Program-made: the position numbers and the translations under genes
Source: an uncultured Collinsella sp.
GTDB taxonomy: Bacteria > Actinomycetota > Coriobacteriia > Coriobacteriales > Coriobacteriaceae
NCBI GenBank assembly: GCA_937937835.1
Contig: CALDBJ010000044.1
Location: 1-28,337, forward strand
DNA: 28,337 nucleotides
Direction of reading: 5' to 3'
Shown here: in pieces, positions 8,031-17,391 of the stretch
Layout: each line of letters opens with the position of its first letter
Numbering within the stretch: position 1 is the stretch's first letter
Notes under the pieces: model-generated
Seen by the model: only the letters and a program-made list of their open reading frames with translations
Databases searched by the model: none
What the model was told of the DNA's origin: nothing

Positions 8031-9473
8031 ATGGACCAGACCGTACCCGCATACGCCGCCGAGGTGGCCGATTACGGGCGCAGCCGCGACCCCGAGCCGG
8101 GTGAGGGCGCGCTCGTTAAAAACGTGCGTCCCGAATCGCCCGCATGGGATGTGGGTATCGAGCCGGGCATGCGCGTGCTCACGGTTAACGGTGAGCAGCT
8201 CACCGACATGATTGTGTGGCTCTGGGAGGCCGATGACGATACCGTCGACCTCGAGGTTTTCGACCCGCGCGACGGCACCGTCACCCCCGTCGAGCTCGAC
8301 CGCTTTCCCGGCGAGGATTGGGGTTTGGAGTTCGATGGCCCCATCTTCGACGGCATGCGTACCTGCGTAAACGCCTGCGTGTTCTGCTTTATGACCATGT
8401 TGCCCAAGGGCGGCCGCTCCACGCTCTATATTCGCGATGACGACTACCGTCTGAGCTTTTTGCAGGGCAACTTTGTCACGCTCACGAACCTCACCGACGA
8501 GGACGTGCAAAACGTCATCCAACGCAACATGAGTCCCATGAATGTGTCGGTCCATGCCGTAAGCCCCGACGTCCGCCGACGCATGATGGGCCGCAACGCC
8601 CAACGCGGCATGGACGTACTCGAGGCCATCATGGCCGCCGGCATCGAGATTCACGCGCAGGTCGTGTTGTGCCCCGGCATGAACGACGGCGAGGAGCTGG
8701 AAAAGACCCTGCGCTTTTGCGAGGAGCACGAGCAAATCACCAGCCTAGGCATTGTGCCGCTCGGTTTTACCAAGCATCAGAACCGTTTTAGCTGGTCCTA
8801 CAGCGACAAACCCGAGCTAGCGCGCGAGACTATCGCCATGATTAGGCCCTTCCAGGACCGTGCCTATGAGCGCTTTGGCCGCCACACCTTCCAGATGAGC
8901 GACGAGTTCTATCTGGACGCCGGCATCGATCCTCCCGAGGCAGACTTTTACGACGGCTATCCGCAGTACTACGACGGCATCGGCATGATCCGCTCGTATC
9001 TGGATGAGACCGACGACGTGTTGACTACCGATGCCGAGCGACTGGCCCGCGTCCGCGCTGGTATCGCCGAGCGCAACCAGCGCCTTCTGTGCCTCTCCGG
9101 CGCCAGCGCGCGCGACACCGTAGCGCGTTTTGTGGAGTCGCCGCATGGTCTCGGCGGCGCCGTCACAGCCATCAAGAACCGCTACTTTGGCGGCAACGTG
9201 GACGTGACCGGCCTTATCGTCGCGTGTGACATTCTGGAGCAGCTGCCGCAGGACCTCTCTGGGGTTATGCTCTTTGTGCCTAAGCTCATGTTCAACGCTG
9301 ACGGCATGACGCTTGACGAGTATCATCGTGACGATTTACTCGCAAGCCTTACCAGTCGCGGCGCCGAGGTTCATGTGGTGTCAACCATGCCGCATGAGCT
9401 GCTCGATACCCTGGAGCACATCCTTGGCATTGTGCCTGCCGACTCTAACACTTCCACTGACCCTACCCTTTAA
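8031..9473 (+). CDS. DUF512 radical-SAM/PDZ protein
   Basis: A 480-residue protein of the DUF512 (TIGR03279-like) family of unknown reaction. The N-terminal PDZ-like segment GALVKNVRPESPAWDVGIEPGMRVLTVNG is followed by the radical-SAM cluster motif CVNACVFC (Cys112, Cys116, Cys119). The family block after it includes LPKGGRSTLYIRDDDYRLSF and GNFVTLTNL. DUF512 fills the C-terminal half. Start ATG 8031 has AAGGAG about 14 bases upstream, rather distant. The stop codon is embedded in the ribosome-binding site of der; DUF512 next to der is a recurring arrangement and hints at a role in translation or ribosome biology (inference). Confidence 0.9.
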   Translation: MDQTVPAYAAEVADYGRSRDPEPGEGALVKNVRPESPAWDVGIEPGMRVLTVNGEQLTDMIVWLWEADDDTVDLEVFDPRDGTVTPVELDRFPGEDWGLEFDGPIFDGMRTCVNACVFCFMTMLPKGGRSTLYIRDDDYRLSFLQGNFVTLTNLTDEDVQNVIQRNMSPMNVSVHAVSPDVRRRMMGRNAQRGMDVLEAIMAAGIEIHAQVVLCPGMNDGEELEKTLRFCEEHEQITSLGIVPLGFTKHQNRFSWSYSDKPELARETIAMIRPFQDRAYERFGRHTFQMSDEFYLDAGIDPPEADFYDGYPQYYDGIGMIRSYLDETDDVLTTDAERLARVRAGIAERNQRLLCLSGASARDTVARFVESPHGLGGAVTAIKNRYFGGNVDVTGLIVACDILEQLPQDLSGVMLFVPKLMFNADGMTLDEYHRDDLLASLTSRGAEVHVVSTMPHELLDTLEHILGIVPADSNTSTDPTL

Positions 9474-9483
9474 AGGAGAGCAG

Positions 9484-10818
9484 ATGAAACCTATCGTCGC
9501 CGTCGTCGGACGCCCCAACGTGGGCAAGTCCACGCTCGTTAACCGCCTGGCCCAGACCTCGGACGCCATCGTCCACGAGTCCCGCGGCGTTACGCGCGAC
9601 CGCTCGTTTCACACGGCCGATTGGAACGGCCGCGAGTTCACCATCGTCGACACGGGCGGCATCGAGCCGCTCAAGAGCGATGACGTGTTTGCCACATCCA
9701 TCCGCGACCAGGCCCTCGCCGCCGCCGAGGAAGCCGCCGTCATCCTGTTTGTGGTCGACGGCCGCACCGGCGTTACCGAGGAGGACGAGTCGGTCGCCCG
9801 CATGCTCAAGCGCTGCGACAAGCCGGTCTTTCTGCTGGTGAACAAGCTCGACAACCCCGATCGCGAGAACGACAGCATCTGGGAGTTCTATTCCCTCGGC
9901 ATCGGCGAGCCCACGCCGCTCTCGGCCCTGCACGGCCACGGCACGGGCGACCTGCTCGACGACATCGTGGCCCTGCTTCCCGAGGAAGAGGACGAGGTCG
10001 CCGATGAGTTCCCCGATGCGTTGAACGTGGCCATCATCGGCCGCCCCAATGCCGGGAAGTCGTCGCTGTTCAACCGCATCCTGGGCGCCGACCGCTCCAT
10101 CGTGTCCAACATTGCCGGCACCACGCGCGACGCCATCGACACGGTCGTCGAGCGAAACGGCAAGCACTACCGCATGGTCGACACTGCGGGCATTCGCAAG
10201 AAGAGCACCGTGTACGAAAGCATCGAGTACTACTCGATGGTCCGCGGCCTGCGCGCCATCGACCGCGCCGACGTGGCGCTGCTCGTCGTCGACGCCTCCG
10301 TGGGCGTTACCGAGCAGGACCAGAAGGTCATGGGCTTGGCCATCGAGCGCGGCTGCGCCATCGTAGTGCTGCTCAACAAGTGGGATCTGCTCGACGACGA
10401 CCGTAAGCGCGAGGCCTGCATGGAGACCATCGACCGCCGTCTGGGCGTCATGGCTCCCTGGGCCCAGTACCTGCGCATCTCTGCCCTGACCGGCCGCAGC
10501 GTCGAGAAGATCTGGGCGATGGTCGACGCCGCCGAAAAGACGCGCTCGCAGAAGATTAGCACCTCGCGCCTCAACACGTTCCTCACCGACCTGCGCGAGT
10601 TCGGTCATACCGTGGTGGACGGCAAGCGCCGCCTGCGTATGCACTACGTGACCCAGACGGGCGTCAACCCGCCGACGTTCACGTTCTTCGTCAACCACAG
10701 CGACCTGGTCAACGACACCTACCAGCGCTACGTGGAGAACCGCATGCGCTCGACCTTCGACTTTGCTGGCACACCCATTCGACTCTTCTTTAGGAAGAAG
10801 GAGCAAAAGGATGCATAA
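9484..10818 (+). CDS. der: Ribosome biogenesis GTPase Der (EngA)
   Basis: An essential GTPase with tandem G domains that helps 50S subunit maturation. The first G1 motif GRPNVGKST begins near residue 9, with DTGG and NKLD. The second G1, GRPNAGKSS, begins near residue 186, with DTAGI and NKWD. A KH-like domain with PTFTFFVNHSDLVNDTYQRY occupies the C-terminus. Length is 444 residues, as usual. Start ATG 9484 is chosen for AAAGGAGAG at 9472-9480. It overlaps plsY by 8 bases. Confidence 0.96.
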   Translation: MKPIVAVVGRPNVGKSTLVNRLAQTSDAIVHESRGVTRDRSFHTADWNGREFTIVDTGGIEPLKSDDVFATSIRDQALAAAEEAAVILFVVDGRTGVTEEDESVARMLKRCDKPVFLLVNKLDNPDRENDSIWEFYSLGIGEPTPLSALHGHGTGDLLDDIVALLPEEEDEVADEFPDALNVAIIGRPNAGKSSLFNRILGADRSIVSNIAGTTRDAIDTVVERNGKHYRMVDTAGIRKKSTVYESIEYYSMVRGLRAIDRADVALLVVDASVGVTEQDQKVMGLAIERGCAIVVLLNKWDLLDDDRKREACMETIDRRLGVMAPWAQYLRISALTGRSVEKIWAMVDAAEKTRSQKISTSRLNTFLTDLREFGHTVVDGKRRLRMHYVTQTGVNPPTFTFFVNHSDLVNDTYQRYVENRMRSTFDFAGTPIRLFFRKKEQKDA

Positions 10819-11494
10819 TCCGATTCTGCTGACCGCCATCTGCGCCGTGGTCTCGTTCTTTATCGGGGCGATTCCGTTTGGCCTGATCTTGGGCCGCGTG
10901 TTCAACCACACTGACATTCGCAAGGCTGGCTCCGGCAACATCGGCACCACCAACGCGCTGCGCGTGGCCGGTCCCAAGGTGGCCGCGCTCACGCTGCTGC
11001 TCGACTGCCTTAAGGGCGCCATCTGCATCCTTATCGCGCGTCCGCTCATCGCGGGCGTGGGCTATGGCTTCCCTGTAAGCATCATGGCGCCCGGAGCCCC
11101 CGGCGACTGGATGCTCGGCGTCATTTGCCTGGCAGCGGTGTGGGGGCACATCTTCTCGCCCTACCTCAACTTCCATGGCGGCAAGGGTATCGCCGTGGGC
11201 TTGGGCGTCATCCTCGCCTGGTACTGGCCCATCGGACTTTCGCTGCTGGGCATGTTTATCGTGGCCGTCGCCATCACCAAGTTTGTGTCGGTGGGCTCGC
11301 TTGCCGCTGCCATCGGCCTTCCCATCGCCGTCTGCGCGGTCTTTCCGTACGGCAGCCTGGGTCTCAAGTTTTGCATGGCGATGATCGGCATCACCGTGGT
11401 GTGGGCGCATCGCGCGAACATCAAAAAGCTCATGACGGGCAAGGAGTCCAAGCTCTCGTTTACCAAGCGCGTCACCGAGCCCGACGATAAGTAG
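10811..11494 (+). CDS. plsY: Acyl-phosphate:glycerol-3-phosphate acyltransferase
   Basis: An integral membrane enzyme that transfers an acyl group from acyl-phosphate to glycerol-3-phosphate, the first step of phospholipid synthesis. It shows the family's glycine-rich motifs: GSGNIGTTNALRVAG (about residues 38-52), FHGGKGIAVGLG and a C-terminal WAHRANIKKL. Five or so hydrophobic helices are visible over 227 residues. The start ATG 10811 lies inside the end of der and has AAGGAG at 10798-10803. It is followed 9 bases later by gpsA, which makes its substrate. Confidence 0.95.
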   Translation: MHNPILLTAICAVVSFFIGAIPFGLILGRVFNHTDIRKAGSGNIGTTNALRVAGPKVAALTLLLDCLKGAICILIARPLIAGVGYGFPVSIMAPGAPGDWMLGVICLAAVWGHIFSPYLNFHGGKGIAVGLGVILAWYWPIGLSLLGMFIVAVAITKFVSVGSLAAAIGLPIAVCAVFPYGSLGLKFCMAMIGITVVWAHRANIKKLMTGKESKLSFTKRVTEPDDK

Positions 11495-11503
11495 GAGAGA
11501 GTC

Positions 11504-12511
11504 ATGAATGTTGCGCTGATTGGCTCCGGCTCCTGGGGAACCGCCGTCGCCGGCCTTGCTGCCGCGCGAGCCGAGCGCGTGATAATGTGGGCCCATAGCG
11601 AGCAGACGGCCGCCGGCATTAACGGGGGGCATCGCAATCCCCGGTATTTGATGGACTACGAGCTGCCCGGCAACGTTGTCGCCACCACGGACCTATCGCA
11701 GGCGCTCGACGGCGCCGATGCCATTATCTTTGCCGTGCCCTCCACGCACCTGCGCAGTGTATGTCAGCAGGCAGCACACTTCATCGCCGCCGACGCCCCG
11801 GTACTCTGCCTCACCAAGGGTATTGAGCCCGAGTCCGGCCTGCTCATGAGCGAGGTCATCGCCAGCGAGATTGGCAACGAGACGCGCGTGGCGGCCCTCT
11901 CGGGCCCCAACCATGCCGAGGAGATCTGCCGCGGCGGACTTTCTGCCGCCGTCATCGCCAGCAAAGACGCGCAGGTAGGGGAGTCCTTTAAGGACCTGCT
12001 CCTATCCACGGCCTTCCGCATCTACCTGTCGCAGGACATGACCGGCGTCGAGGTTTGCGGCGCAATGAAGAATGTCATCGCCATCGTGTGCGGCATTTCC
12101 GCCGGCTCCGGCGCGGGCGACAACACGCTCGCCCTTATCATGACGCGCGGCCTGGCCGAGATCAGCCGACTGGTGCATGCCCGCGGCGGGCAGGCCATGA
12201 CCTGCATGGGACTTGCCGGCATGGGCGACCTCATCGCCACCTGTACCTCGGAGCATTCGCGCAACCGCACCTTTGGCTACGAGTTTGCCCACGGCGTGTC
12301 GCTCGACGAGTACCAGGCACGCACGCACATGGTGGTCGAGGGCGCCGTCGCGGCCCGCAGCGTCAGCGAGCTAGCCCGTTCACTGGGCGTAGACATTCCG
12401 CTCACCTTTGCCGTGGAGCAAACGCTCTACAACGGTGTTACTTTAGATAGGGCGCTCGAAATTCTCACCGACCGCGTCCCATCGCAAGAGTTCTACGGAC
12501 TCAACGACTAG
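11504..12511 (+). CDS. gpsA: NAD(P)H-dependent glycerol-3-phosphate dehydrogenase
   Basis: Reduces dihydroxyacetone phosphate to sn-glycerol-3-phosphate, the phospholipid backbone. The dinucleotide-binding motif GSGSWGTA lies at residues 7-14. LSGPNHAEEI, GAMKNVIAIVCGI (catalytic Lys) and the late-domain segments GMGDL and NRTFGYEF fit the family. It is 335 residues long. TAGGAGAG precedes the ATG. Placed directly after plsY, it provides glycerol-3-phosphate to it. Confidence 0.96.
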   Translation: MNVALIGSGSWGTAVAGLAAARAERVIMWAHSEQTAAGINGGHRNPRYLMDYELPGNVVATTDLSQALDGADAIIFAVPSTHLRSVCQQAAHFIAADAPVLCLTKGIEPESGLLMSEVIASEIGNETRVAALSGPNHAEEICRGGLSAAVIASKDAQVGESFKDLLLSTAFRIYLSQDMTGVEVCGAMKNVIAIVCGISAGSGAGDNTLALIMTRGLAEISRLVHARGGQAMTCMGLAGMGDLIATCTSEHSRNRTFGYEFAHGVSLDEYQARTHMVVEGAVAARSVSELARSLGVDIPLTFAVEQTLYNGVTLDRALEILTDRVPSQEFYGLND

Positions 12512-12529
12512 TGCAGAAAGGCTACTACC

Positions 12530-13201
12530 ATGGGTTCCATTAAAATCGCTCCGTCCGTCCTTTCGGCCGATATGGCCAACCTTAAGGGTGACCTCGACAA
12601 GATCGCCGGTGCTGACTTTGTGCACTTCGACGTGATGGACGGTCACTTTACTGGCAATCTCACCTTTGGCGTTGATATCCTCAAGGCCGTCAAGCGCTCC
12701 ACCGACGTGCCGGTCGACGCTCACCTCATGGTGTCGAATCCCGACGAGACGGTCGATTGGTACGCCGACGCCGGCGCCGATATGATTACCGTGCACTACG
12801 AGGCCTCCACGCACCTGCACCGCACGCTCACGCACCTGCAGCAGCGCGGTGTCAAGGCTGGCGTGGTGCTCAACCCCGCAACGCCTGTCTGCGTGCTCGA
12901 GAGCATCATCGAGGTCGTCGATATCGTGCTGCTGATGAGTGTGAACCCGGGCTTTGGCGGCCAGAGCTTTATCCCGAGCACCATCGCTAAGCTCCACGAG
13001 CTCAAGGCCATGTGCGAACGCCACGGCGTGTCGCCCCTGATCGAGGTCGATGGCGGAATCTCTTCCAAGAACATCGCCGAGGTCGTCAAGGCCGGTGCCA
13101 ACGTGCTCGTAGCCGGCTCCGCCGTATTTAAGTCCGAAGATCCCGCTGCCGAGGTTGCGCTGCTGCAGAAGCTGGGCAACGAGGCCGCACAGGAGGCATA
13201 A
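12530..13201 (+). CDS. rpe: Ribulose-phosphate 3-epimerase
   Basis: Interconverts ribulose-5-phosphate and xylulose-5-phosphate in the pentose phosphate pathway. A TIM-barrel protein of 223 residues opening IKIAPSVLSADMANL. The metal/catalytic segment HFDVMDGHFTGNLTFG (from residue 32), DAHLMVSNPDETV, SVNPGFGGQSF and EVDGGIS are all present. AGAAAGG at 12515-12521 is the ribosome-binding site. Confidence 0.95.
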   Translation: MGSIKIAPSVLSADMANLKGDLDKIAGADFVHFDVMDGHFTGNLTFGVDILKAVKRSTDVPVDAHLMVSNPDETVDWYADAGADMITVHYEASTHLHRTLTHLQQRGVKAGVVLNPATPVCVLESIIEVVDIVLLMSVNPGFGGQSFIPSTIAKLHELKAMCERHGVSPLIEVDGGISSKNIAEVVKAGANVLVAGSAVFKSEDPAAEVALLQKLGNEAAQEA

Positions 13202-13207
13202 ACCCTT

Positions 13208-14386
13208 ATGACCGCAGGTCAAAACCGCATACCCGTGAATCTTGACTATGCCGCCTCGACGCCCATGCGCGCCGAGGCGCTCCTTGCGCAGCGCGAGTAC
13301 GACGACAGCGAGCTTGCCGGCGTCAACCCCAACTCGCTGCACTCGCTTGGCCGCAAGGCCGCCGCGCGCCTGGAAGTCGCCCGTCGCGATATCGCCCGCA
13401 GCTTTGGCGCACGCGTTCGCCCGTCCGAGATTATCCTTACCAACGGCGGCACCGAGGCCAACCAGCTGGCGCTGCTCGGTCTTGCCGAGGGCGCCCGTCA
13501 GCGTGATCGCAAGCGCGACCGCGTGATCGTTTCGGCCATCGAGCACGATTCGATTCTGGACAATCTGCCGCTGCTGCGCGCCGCCGGCTTTACCGTCGAC
13601 CTGGTGCAGCCCTGCCGTGCGGGCTACATCGAGCCTACCGCGCTGAGCGTCTTGCTCGGCGACGACGTCGCGCTCGTGAGCATCATGGCCGCCAACAACG
13701 AGACCGGCGTGGTGCAGCCCATCCGCGAGCTGGCCGCCGCCGCACATGCTGCCGGCGCCTTGTTTCATACCGATGCCATCCAAGGCTACTTACATATTCC
13801 GCTCGATGCCACCGAGCTGGGCGTCGATGCTATGACCGTTGCCGCGCACAAGATAGGCGGCCCTGTGGCATCCGGCGCGCTCTACCTTAAGAACCGCACG
13901 CCGCTGCGTCCGCGCATCTTTGGCGGTGGACAGGAAGCCGGCCGTCGCGCCGGTACGCAAGACCTGCGCACGCAGCTGGCTTTTGCCGCCGCCGCCTCCG
14001 CACTGACGCCCAACGTTGCCCAGGAGCGCGAGACGCTGCAGGCCCTGTCCGATAAGCTCTACGCCACGCTTACGGCCCATCCGCGCATTCATGCCACCAT
14101 GGGCGACTACGCGCATGCCGACCGTCTGCCCGGCATGGCATCTATCTACATTGACGGCATGGACTCCGAGGAGCTCATCATCAAGCTCGACGCCGCCGGT
14201 TTTGAGGTGTCGGCTGGCTCGGCATGCTCGAGCGGCAGCATGGACCCCAGCCACGTTTTGAGCGCTATGGGCATCGGTCGCGAGCAGGCATTGGGCGCAC
14301 TGCGCATCTCTTTCGATGACCGCGTGAATCCGGCCGATCTGGATGACTTTGCCCAGACGCTGCTCTCGATCGTAGGTGCCGCATGA
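13208..14386 (+). CDS. Cysteine desulfurase, NifS/IscS family
   Basis: A PLP enzyme that removes sulfur from cysteine for Fe-S clusters or tRNA thiolation. It shows LDYAASTPMR at the N-terminus, NGGTEANQLAL, NNETGVVQP, the Schiff-base Lys215 in AAHKIGGP, GGGQEAGRRAGTQD and the catalytic Cys340 in GSACSSGSMDPSHVL. Length 392 residues. AGGAGG at 13191-13195 lies slightly far from the ATG. No iscU/sufU scaffold gene or mnmA follows in this window, so its sulfur acceptor is not indicated by context. Its stop overlaps the next start as ATGA. Confidence 0.93.
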   Translation: MTAGQNRIPVNLDYAASTPMRAEALLAQREYDDSELAGVNPNSLHSLGRKAAARLEVARRDIARSFGARVRPSEIILTNGGTEANQLALLGLAEGARQRDRKRDRVIVSAIEHDSILDNLPLLRAAGFTVDLVQPCRAGYIEPTALSVLLGDDVALVSIMAANNETGVVQPIRELAAAAHAAGALFHTDAIQGYLHIPLDATELGVDAMTVAAHKIGGPVASGALYLKNRTPLRPRIFGGGQEAGRRAGTQDLRTQLAFAAAASALTPNVAQERETLQALSDKLYATLTAHPRIHATMGDYAHADRLPGMASIYIDGMDSEELIIKLDAAGFEVSAGSACSSGSMDPSHVLSAMGIGREQALGALRISFDDRVNPADLDDFAQTLLSIVGAA

Positions 14387-15192
14387 TCGTCGCCGAACTC
14401 GAGCGCGCCCTGCTTGCACGCTATCCTAAGACGGACGCCGAGCCCTGGGACCACGTAGGCTTATCCGTAGGCGACCCCGATGACGAAATCCGTGGCGTAG
14501 CCTGTGCGCTTGACGCTACCAGGGACAACGTGCAGCGTGCCTTGGAAGCTGGATCCAATGTGTTGCTCACGCATCATCCCATCTATATCAAGGCGCCCGA
14601 GGCCTTTTGCCCGCCCAGCGCGACGCGTCCCCAGTGCAGTGCGGCGCTCTACGAGGCTGCCCGCTGCGGGGTGAGCATTATCTCGCTCCACACCAACCTG
14701 GACCGCTCGCACGAGGCACGCGTTCGCCTGAGTGAGTTACTGGGCGCTGAGCCCATGAGCTCGCTGGAGCATATGAACGAGCCTGAGCTCACCGGTCTGG
14801 GTGCACTCGCGACCCTCCACGACTTCTGCAACCTGCGCGATCTTGCCGCCCGTGCTGCCACGGCCTTCGGAAGCGATCCACGCGTGTGGGGCGAGGCCGA
14901 TCACCCGTGCCGCACCGTCGCCATTTTGGGCGGGTCCCTCGGCGACTTTGGTGAGCTTGCCATCGCCGCCGGTGCGGATGTCATCGTGACGGGCGAGGCG
15001 GGCTACCACGTGGCGCAAGACCTAGCCTTGCGCGGTCTGCCGGTGATTTTGCTCGGCCACGACCGCTCCGAGGAGCCGTTCGTTGATATCTTGATGAACT
15101 CTGCGGTTGGCGCCGGGGTCGACCCCCGTCATGCGATTAAAATACTGAACCCTTGCCAATGGTGGACTGTGACAAAAGGAGAGAACTTATGA
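14383..15192 (+). CDS. Nif3-like dinuclear metal centre hexameric protein
   Basis: A Nif3/YbgI/GCH1-type-I family protein of unclear biochemical function, 269 residues, the short form without the middle inserted domain. Metal ligand segments are LLTHHPIYIK (His64, His65), SLHTNLDRS (His103, Asp107) and a late GEAGYHVAQD. The ATG at 14383 overlaps the desulfurase stop as ATGA, and the end overlaps the next start, so the three genes look translationally coupled. Nif3 followed by a zinc-ribbon coiled-coil protein is a recurring actinobacterial pair. Confidence 0.9.
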   Translation: MIVAELERALLARYPKTDAEPWDHVGLSVGDPDDEIRGVACALDATRDNVQRALEAGSNVLLTHHPIYIKAPEAFCPPSATRPQCSAALYEAARCGVSIISLHTNLDRSHEARVRLSELLGAEPMSSLEHMNEPELTGLGALATLHDFCNLRDLAARAATAFGSDPRVWGEADHPCRTVAILGGSLGDFGELAIAAGADVIVTGEAGYHVAQDLALRGLPVILLGHDRSEEPFVDILMNSAVGAGVDPRHAIKILNPCQWWTVTKGENL

Positions 15193-15908
15193 GCGCCGGC
15201 GCTACGCTACTCAAGCTGCAACAGATCGATTTGGAGCTCGCCCGCAACAAGAGCGAACTTGCCAATATGCCGGAGCTCAAGGAGCTCGCTTCCAAGCGCA
15301 AGACCTACGTTAAGCTCAAGGCCGAGATGACCAAGCTTTACGCCCAACGCAAGGATCTTGACATTGAGCTCGACGATCTCAACACCACCGAGATTCAGAC
15401 CAACAACGCCATCGAGGCTGCCAAGAAGCGCCACGTCGACGGTTCCGACTACCGCGAGGTACAGGACCTGGAGAACGAGCTCGCCACTCTGGCCAAGCGT
15501 CTGGACAAGATTGAGCACACCCGCAAGGACGTCGTTGTCGCTCATAAGGAGGCACTCGACCGCGAGACCCGCGCGCAGGCCATCATCGCCAAGTTCGAGG
15601 AGGGCGTTAAGGCCGATACCAAGGCCGCTCGCGCCAAGGCTGCCGACCTGCAGGCTCAGATTGACGCCGCCACTAAGGAGCGCACCGCGCTTGCTGCCAC
15701 GCTGCCGGCCGACGTGCTCACCGACTACGAGCGTCTGCTCAAGCAGTTCCGCGGCCTGGCCGTCGAGACCATCCAGGGCAACATCCCCACGGTCTGCCAC
15801 ACCGCGCTGCAGGCATCGTCCATGAGCGACCTCAACCACGACGGCAGCGAGATTACGCACTGCCCGTACTGCCACCGCCTCCTGGTACTCCCCAGCAAGG
15901 AAGCCTAA
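15189..15908 (+). CDS. Coiled-coil protein with C-terminal zinc-ribbon-like domain
   Basis: A 239-residue protein: a long charged coiled coil (about residues 5-180) rich in Lys, Glu, Ala and Leu, then a C-terminal zinc-ribbon-like module. The second knuckle CPYC is intact, but the first reads IPTVCH, with proline where the first CxxC cysteine normally lies, so only three cysteines remain. Relatives (actinobacterial Rv2229c, Helicobacter HP0958) have been linked to RNA or stress functions; I infer nothing specific here. AAAGGAGAG upstream of ATG 15189 supports this start, overlapping the Nif3 stop. Confidence 0.87.
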   Translation: MSAGATLLKLQQIDLELARNKSELANMPELKELASKRKTYVKLKAEMTKLYAQRKDLDIELDDLNTTEIQTNNAIEAAKKRHVDGSDYREVQDLENELATLAKRLDKIEHTRKDVVVAHKEALDRETRAQAIIAKFEEGVKADTKAARAKAADLQAQIDAATKERTALAATLPADVLTDYERLLKQFRGLAVETIQGNIPTVCHTALQASSMSDLNHDGSEITHCPYCHRLLVLPSKEA

Positions 15909-15910
15909 CG

Positions 15911-17125
15911 ATGTCGGCGGCACCCAACAATTCAATGCAACTTGAGGGAAAAACGATCCTGCTGGGCATTACCGGCGGGATCGCCGCCTATAAGTCATGC
16001 AATATCGTGCGCCTGCTGCAAAAGCGCGGCGCGCGCGTCAAGGTCGTTATGAGCGAGCATGCCACGGAGTTTGTGGGCCCGCTCACCTTCCGTGCGCTCA
16101 CCAACGAGCCCGTTGCTGTGGGCCTATTCGACGATCCCTCCGACCCCATCCACCACATTTCGCTTGCGCAGGAGCCCGATCTGGTGGTCGTGGCGCCCGC
16201 GACGGCTAATATCATCGCCAAGATGGCCAACGGCATCGCCGACGACCTCATCTCCACTACGCTGCTTGCGACGCCGCGACCCATCGTGATCGCGCCGGCC
16301 ATGAACAACGGCATGTGGAAAGCGCCGGCTACACAGGCCAATATGACCACGCTGCGCGACCGTGGCGTGCGCGTGGTGGGACCCGGCAGCGGCTACCTTG
16401 CCTGCGGCGACGTGGACACGGGACGCATGAGCGAGCCCGAGGACATCGTCGAGGCTGTCTGTGAGGTGCTCAACCCCGCGCCTCAGGACCTGGCGGGCAA
16501 GCGCATCGTCATCACCGCCGGCCCCACGCACGAGCCGATCGACCCGGTGCGCTTCATTGGCAACCGTTCGTCGGGCAAGATGGGCATCGCCCTGGCGGGG
16601 GAGGCTGCTCGCCGCGGTGCCGAGGTCACGCTCGTGTTGGGACCGACATCGCTCGATGTGCCCGGCGGCATGGAGTGCGTGCGCGTGCAGACCGCCGCAG
16701 AGATGCTCCAAGCGGCCCTGAACGCCTTCCAGACGGCCGATGCGGCCATTTGCGCCGCTGCCGTCGCCGACTATACCCCGGCGGCCCCTGCAGACCATAA
16801 GCTCAAAAAGTCCAACGAACGCTTGGATCGAATCGAGCTTGTCGAGACGGTCGATATTTTGGCCGAGCTCTCGCGCCAGAAGGGCGAGCGATGCGTAATC
16901 GGATTTGCGGCCGAGACCGATAACGTTGTCGAGTACGCCGAGCGCAAATTGGCCCGCAAGGGCTGCGATGCCATTATCGCCAACGATGTCTCGCGCGCCG
17001 ATTCGGGCTTTGGAACCGACACTAACAAGGCCTGGATTGTGAGCACAACGGGCACGCAAGAACTTCCCGTGCTAACAAAACCCCAGCTCGCAGATACAAT
17101 TTTGGACTTGCTTCAAAATTTATAA
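15911..17125 (+). CDS. coaBC: Bifunctional phosphopantothenoylcysteine decarboxylase / phosphopantothenate-cysteine ligase
   Basis: Catalyses two consecutive steps of coenzyme A synthesis. The N-terminal CoaC flavoprotein half has GITGGIAAYKS, the catalytic-His region PIHHISL, APAMNNGMW and SGYLACGD. The C-terminal CoaB half has AGPTHEPIDPVRFIGNRSSG, AAVADYTPA and HKLKKS (nucleotidyl/ligase lysines). At 404 residues it is full length, with about 11 extra residues before the usual start. AAGGAAG lies just upstream. It is the last gene of the long plus-strand cluster; I see no clear terminator after it. Confidence 0.95.
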   Translation: MSAAPNNSMQLEGKTILLGITGGIAAYKSCNIVRLLQKRGARVKVVMSEHATEFVGPLTFRALTNEPVAVGLFDDPSDPIHHISLAQEPDLVVVAPATANIIAKMANGIADDLISTTLLATPRPIVIAPAMNNGMWKAPATQANMTTLRDRGVRVVGPGSGYLACGDVDTGRMSEPEDIVEAVCEVLNPAPQDLAGKRIVITAGPTHEPIDPVRFIGNRSSGKMGIALAGEAARRGAEVTLVLGPTSLDVPGGMECVRVQTAAEMLQAALNAFQTADAAICAAAVADYTPAAPADHKLKKSNERLDRIELVETVDILAELSRQKGERCVIGFAAETDNVVEYAERKLARKGCDAIIANDVSRADSGFGTDTNKAWIVSTTGTQELPVLTKPQLADTILDLLQNL

Positions 17126-17133
17126 AAAAGTTC

Positions 17134-17163
17134 TTGCACAAGTCTAAAGTTTCGGGTTAATAT
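17134..17163 (+). promoter_or_regulatory. Promoter of tRNA-Pro
   Basis: TTGCAC (17134-17139) and TAATAT (17158-17163) are separated by 18 bases and lie about 43 bases upstream of the tRNA. TATACT at 17161-17166 is an overlapping alternative -10. The region is AT-rich compared with its surroundings. Confidence 0.6.
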
Positions 17164-17205
17164 ACTCCCTGTTGCAAGCGAGAGCAGAGCAACAAACATA
17201 AGCTT

Positions 17206-17282
<77 letters not shown>

Positions 17283-17292
17283 GAAGTTTGCA

Positions 17293-17326
17293 GGTCAGGC
17301 ACCTAGTGTCTGACCTTTTTTGTTTT
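17293..17326 (+). terminator. Rho-independent terminator of tRNA-Pro
   Basis: GGTCAGGCAC pairs with GTGTCTGACC (one G-T wobble) around a three-base loop CTA and is followed by TTTTTTGTTTT. It starts 11 bases after the tRNA. Confidence 0.9.
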
Positions 17327-17391
17327 CAGTCATCATGATTAATTTGCTTAAAGCAACAACGTTCCCGATCGATGTAATCACCGAATCAAAA

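Noticed and set aside
9463..11049. A 528-codon minus-strand open frame opposite der and plsY
   Set aside because: It is antisense to two clearly recognised genes, has a composition expected from a complementary GC-rich frame and no recognisable domain. Several other long antisense frames (254-1285, 12443-13783, 16124-17059) were rejected for the same reason.
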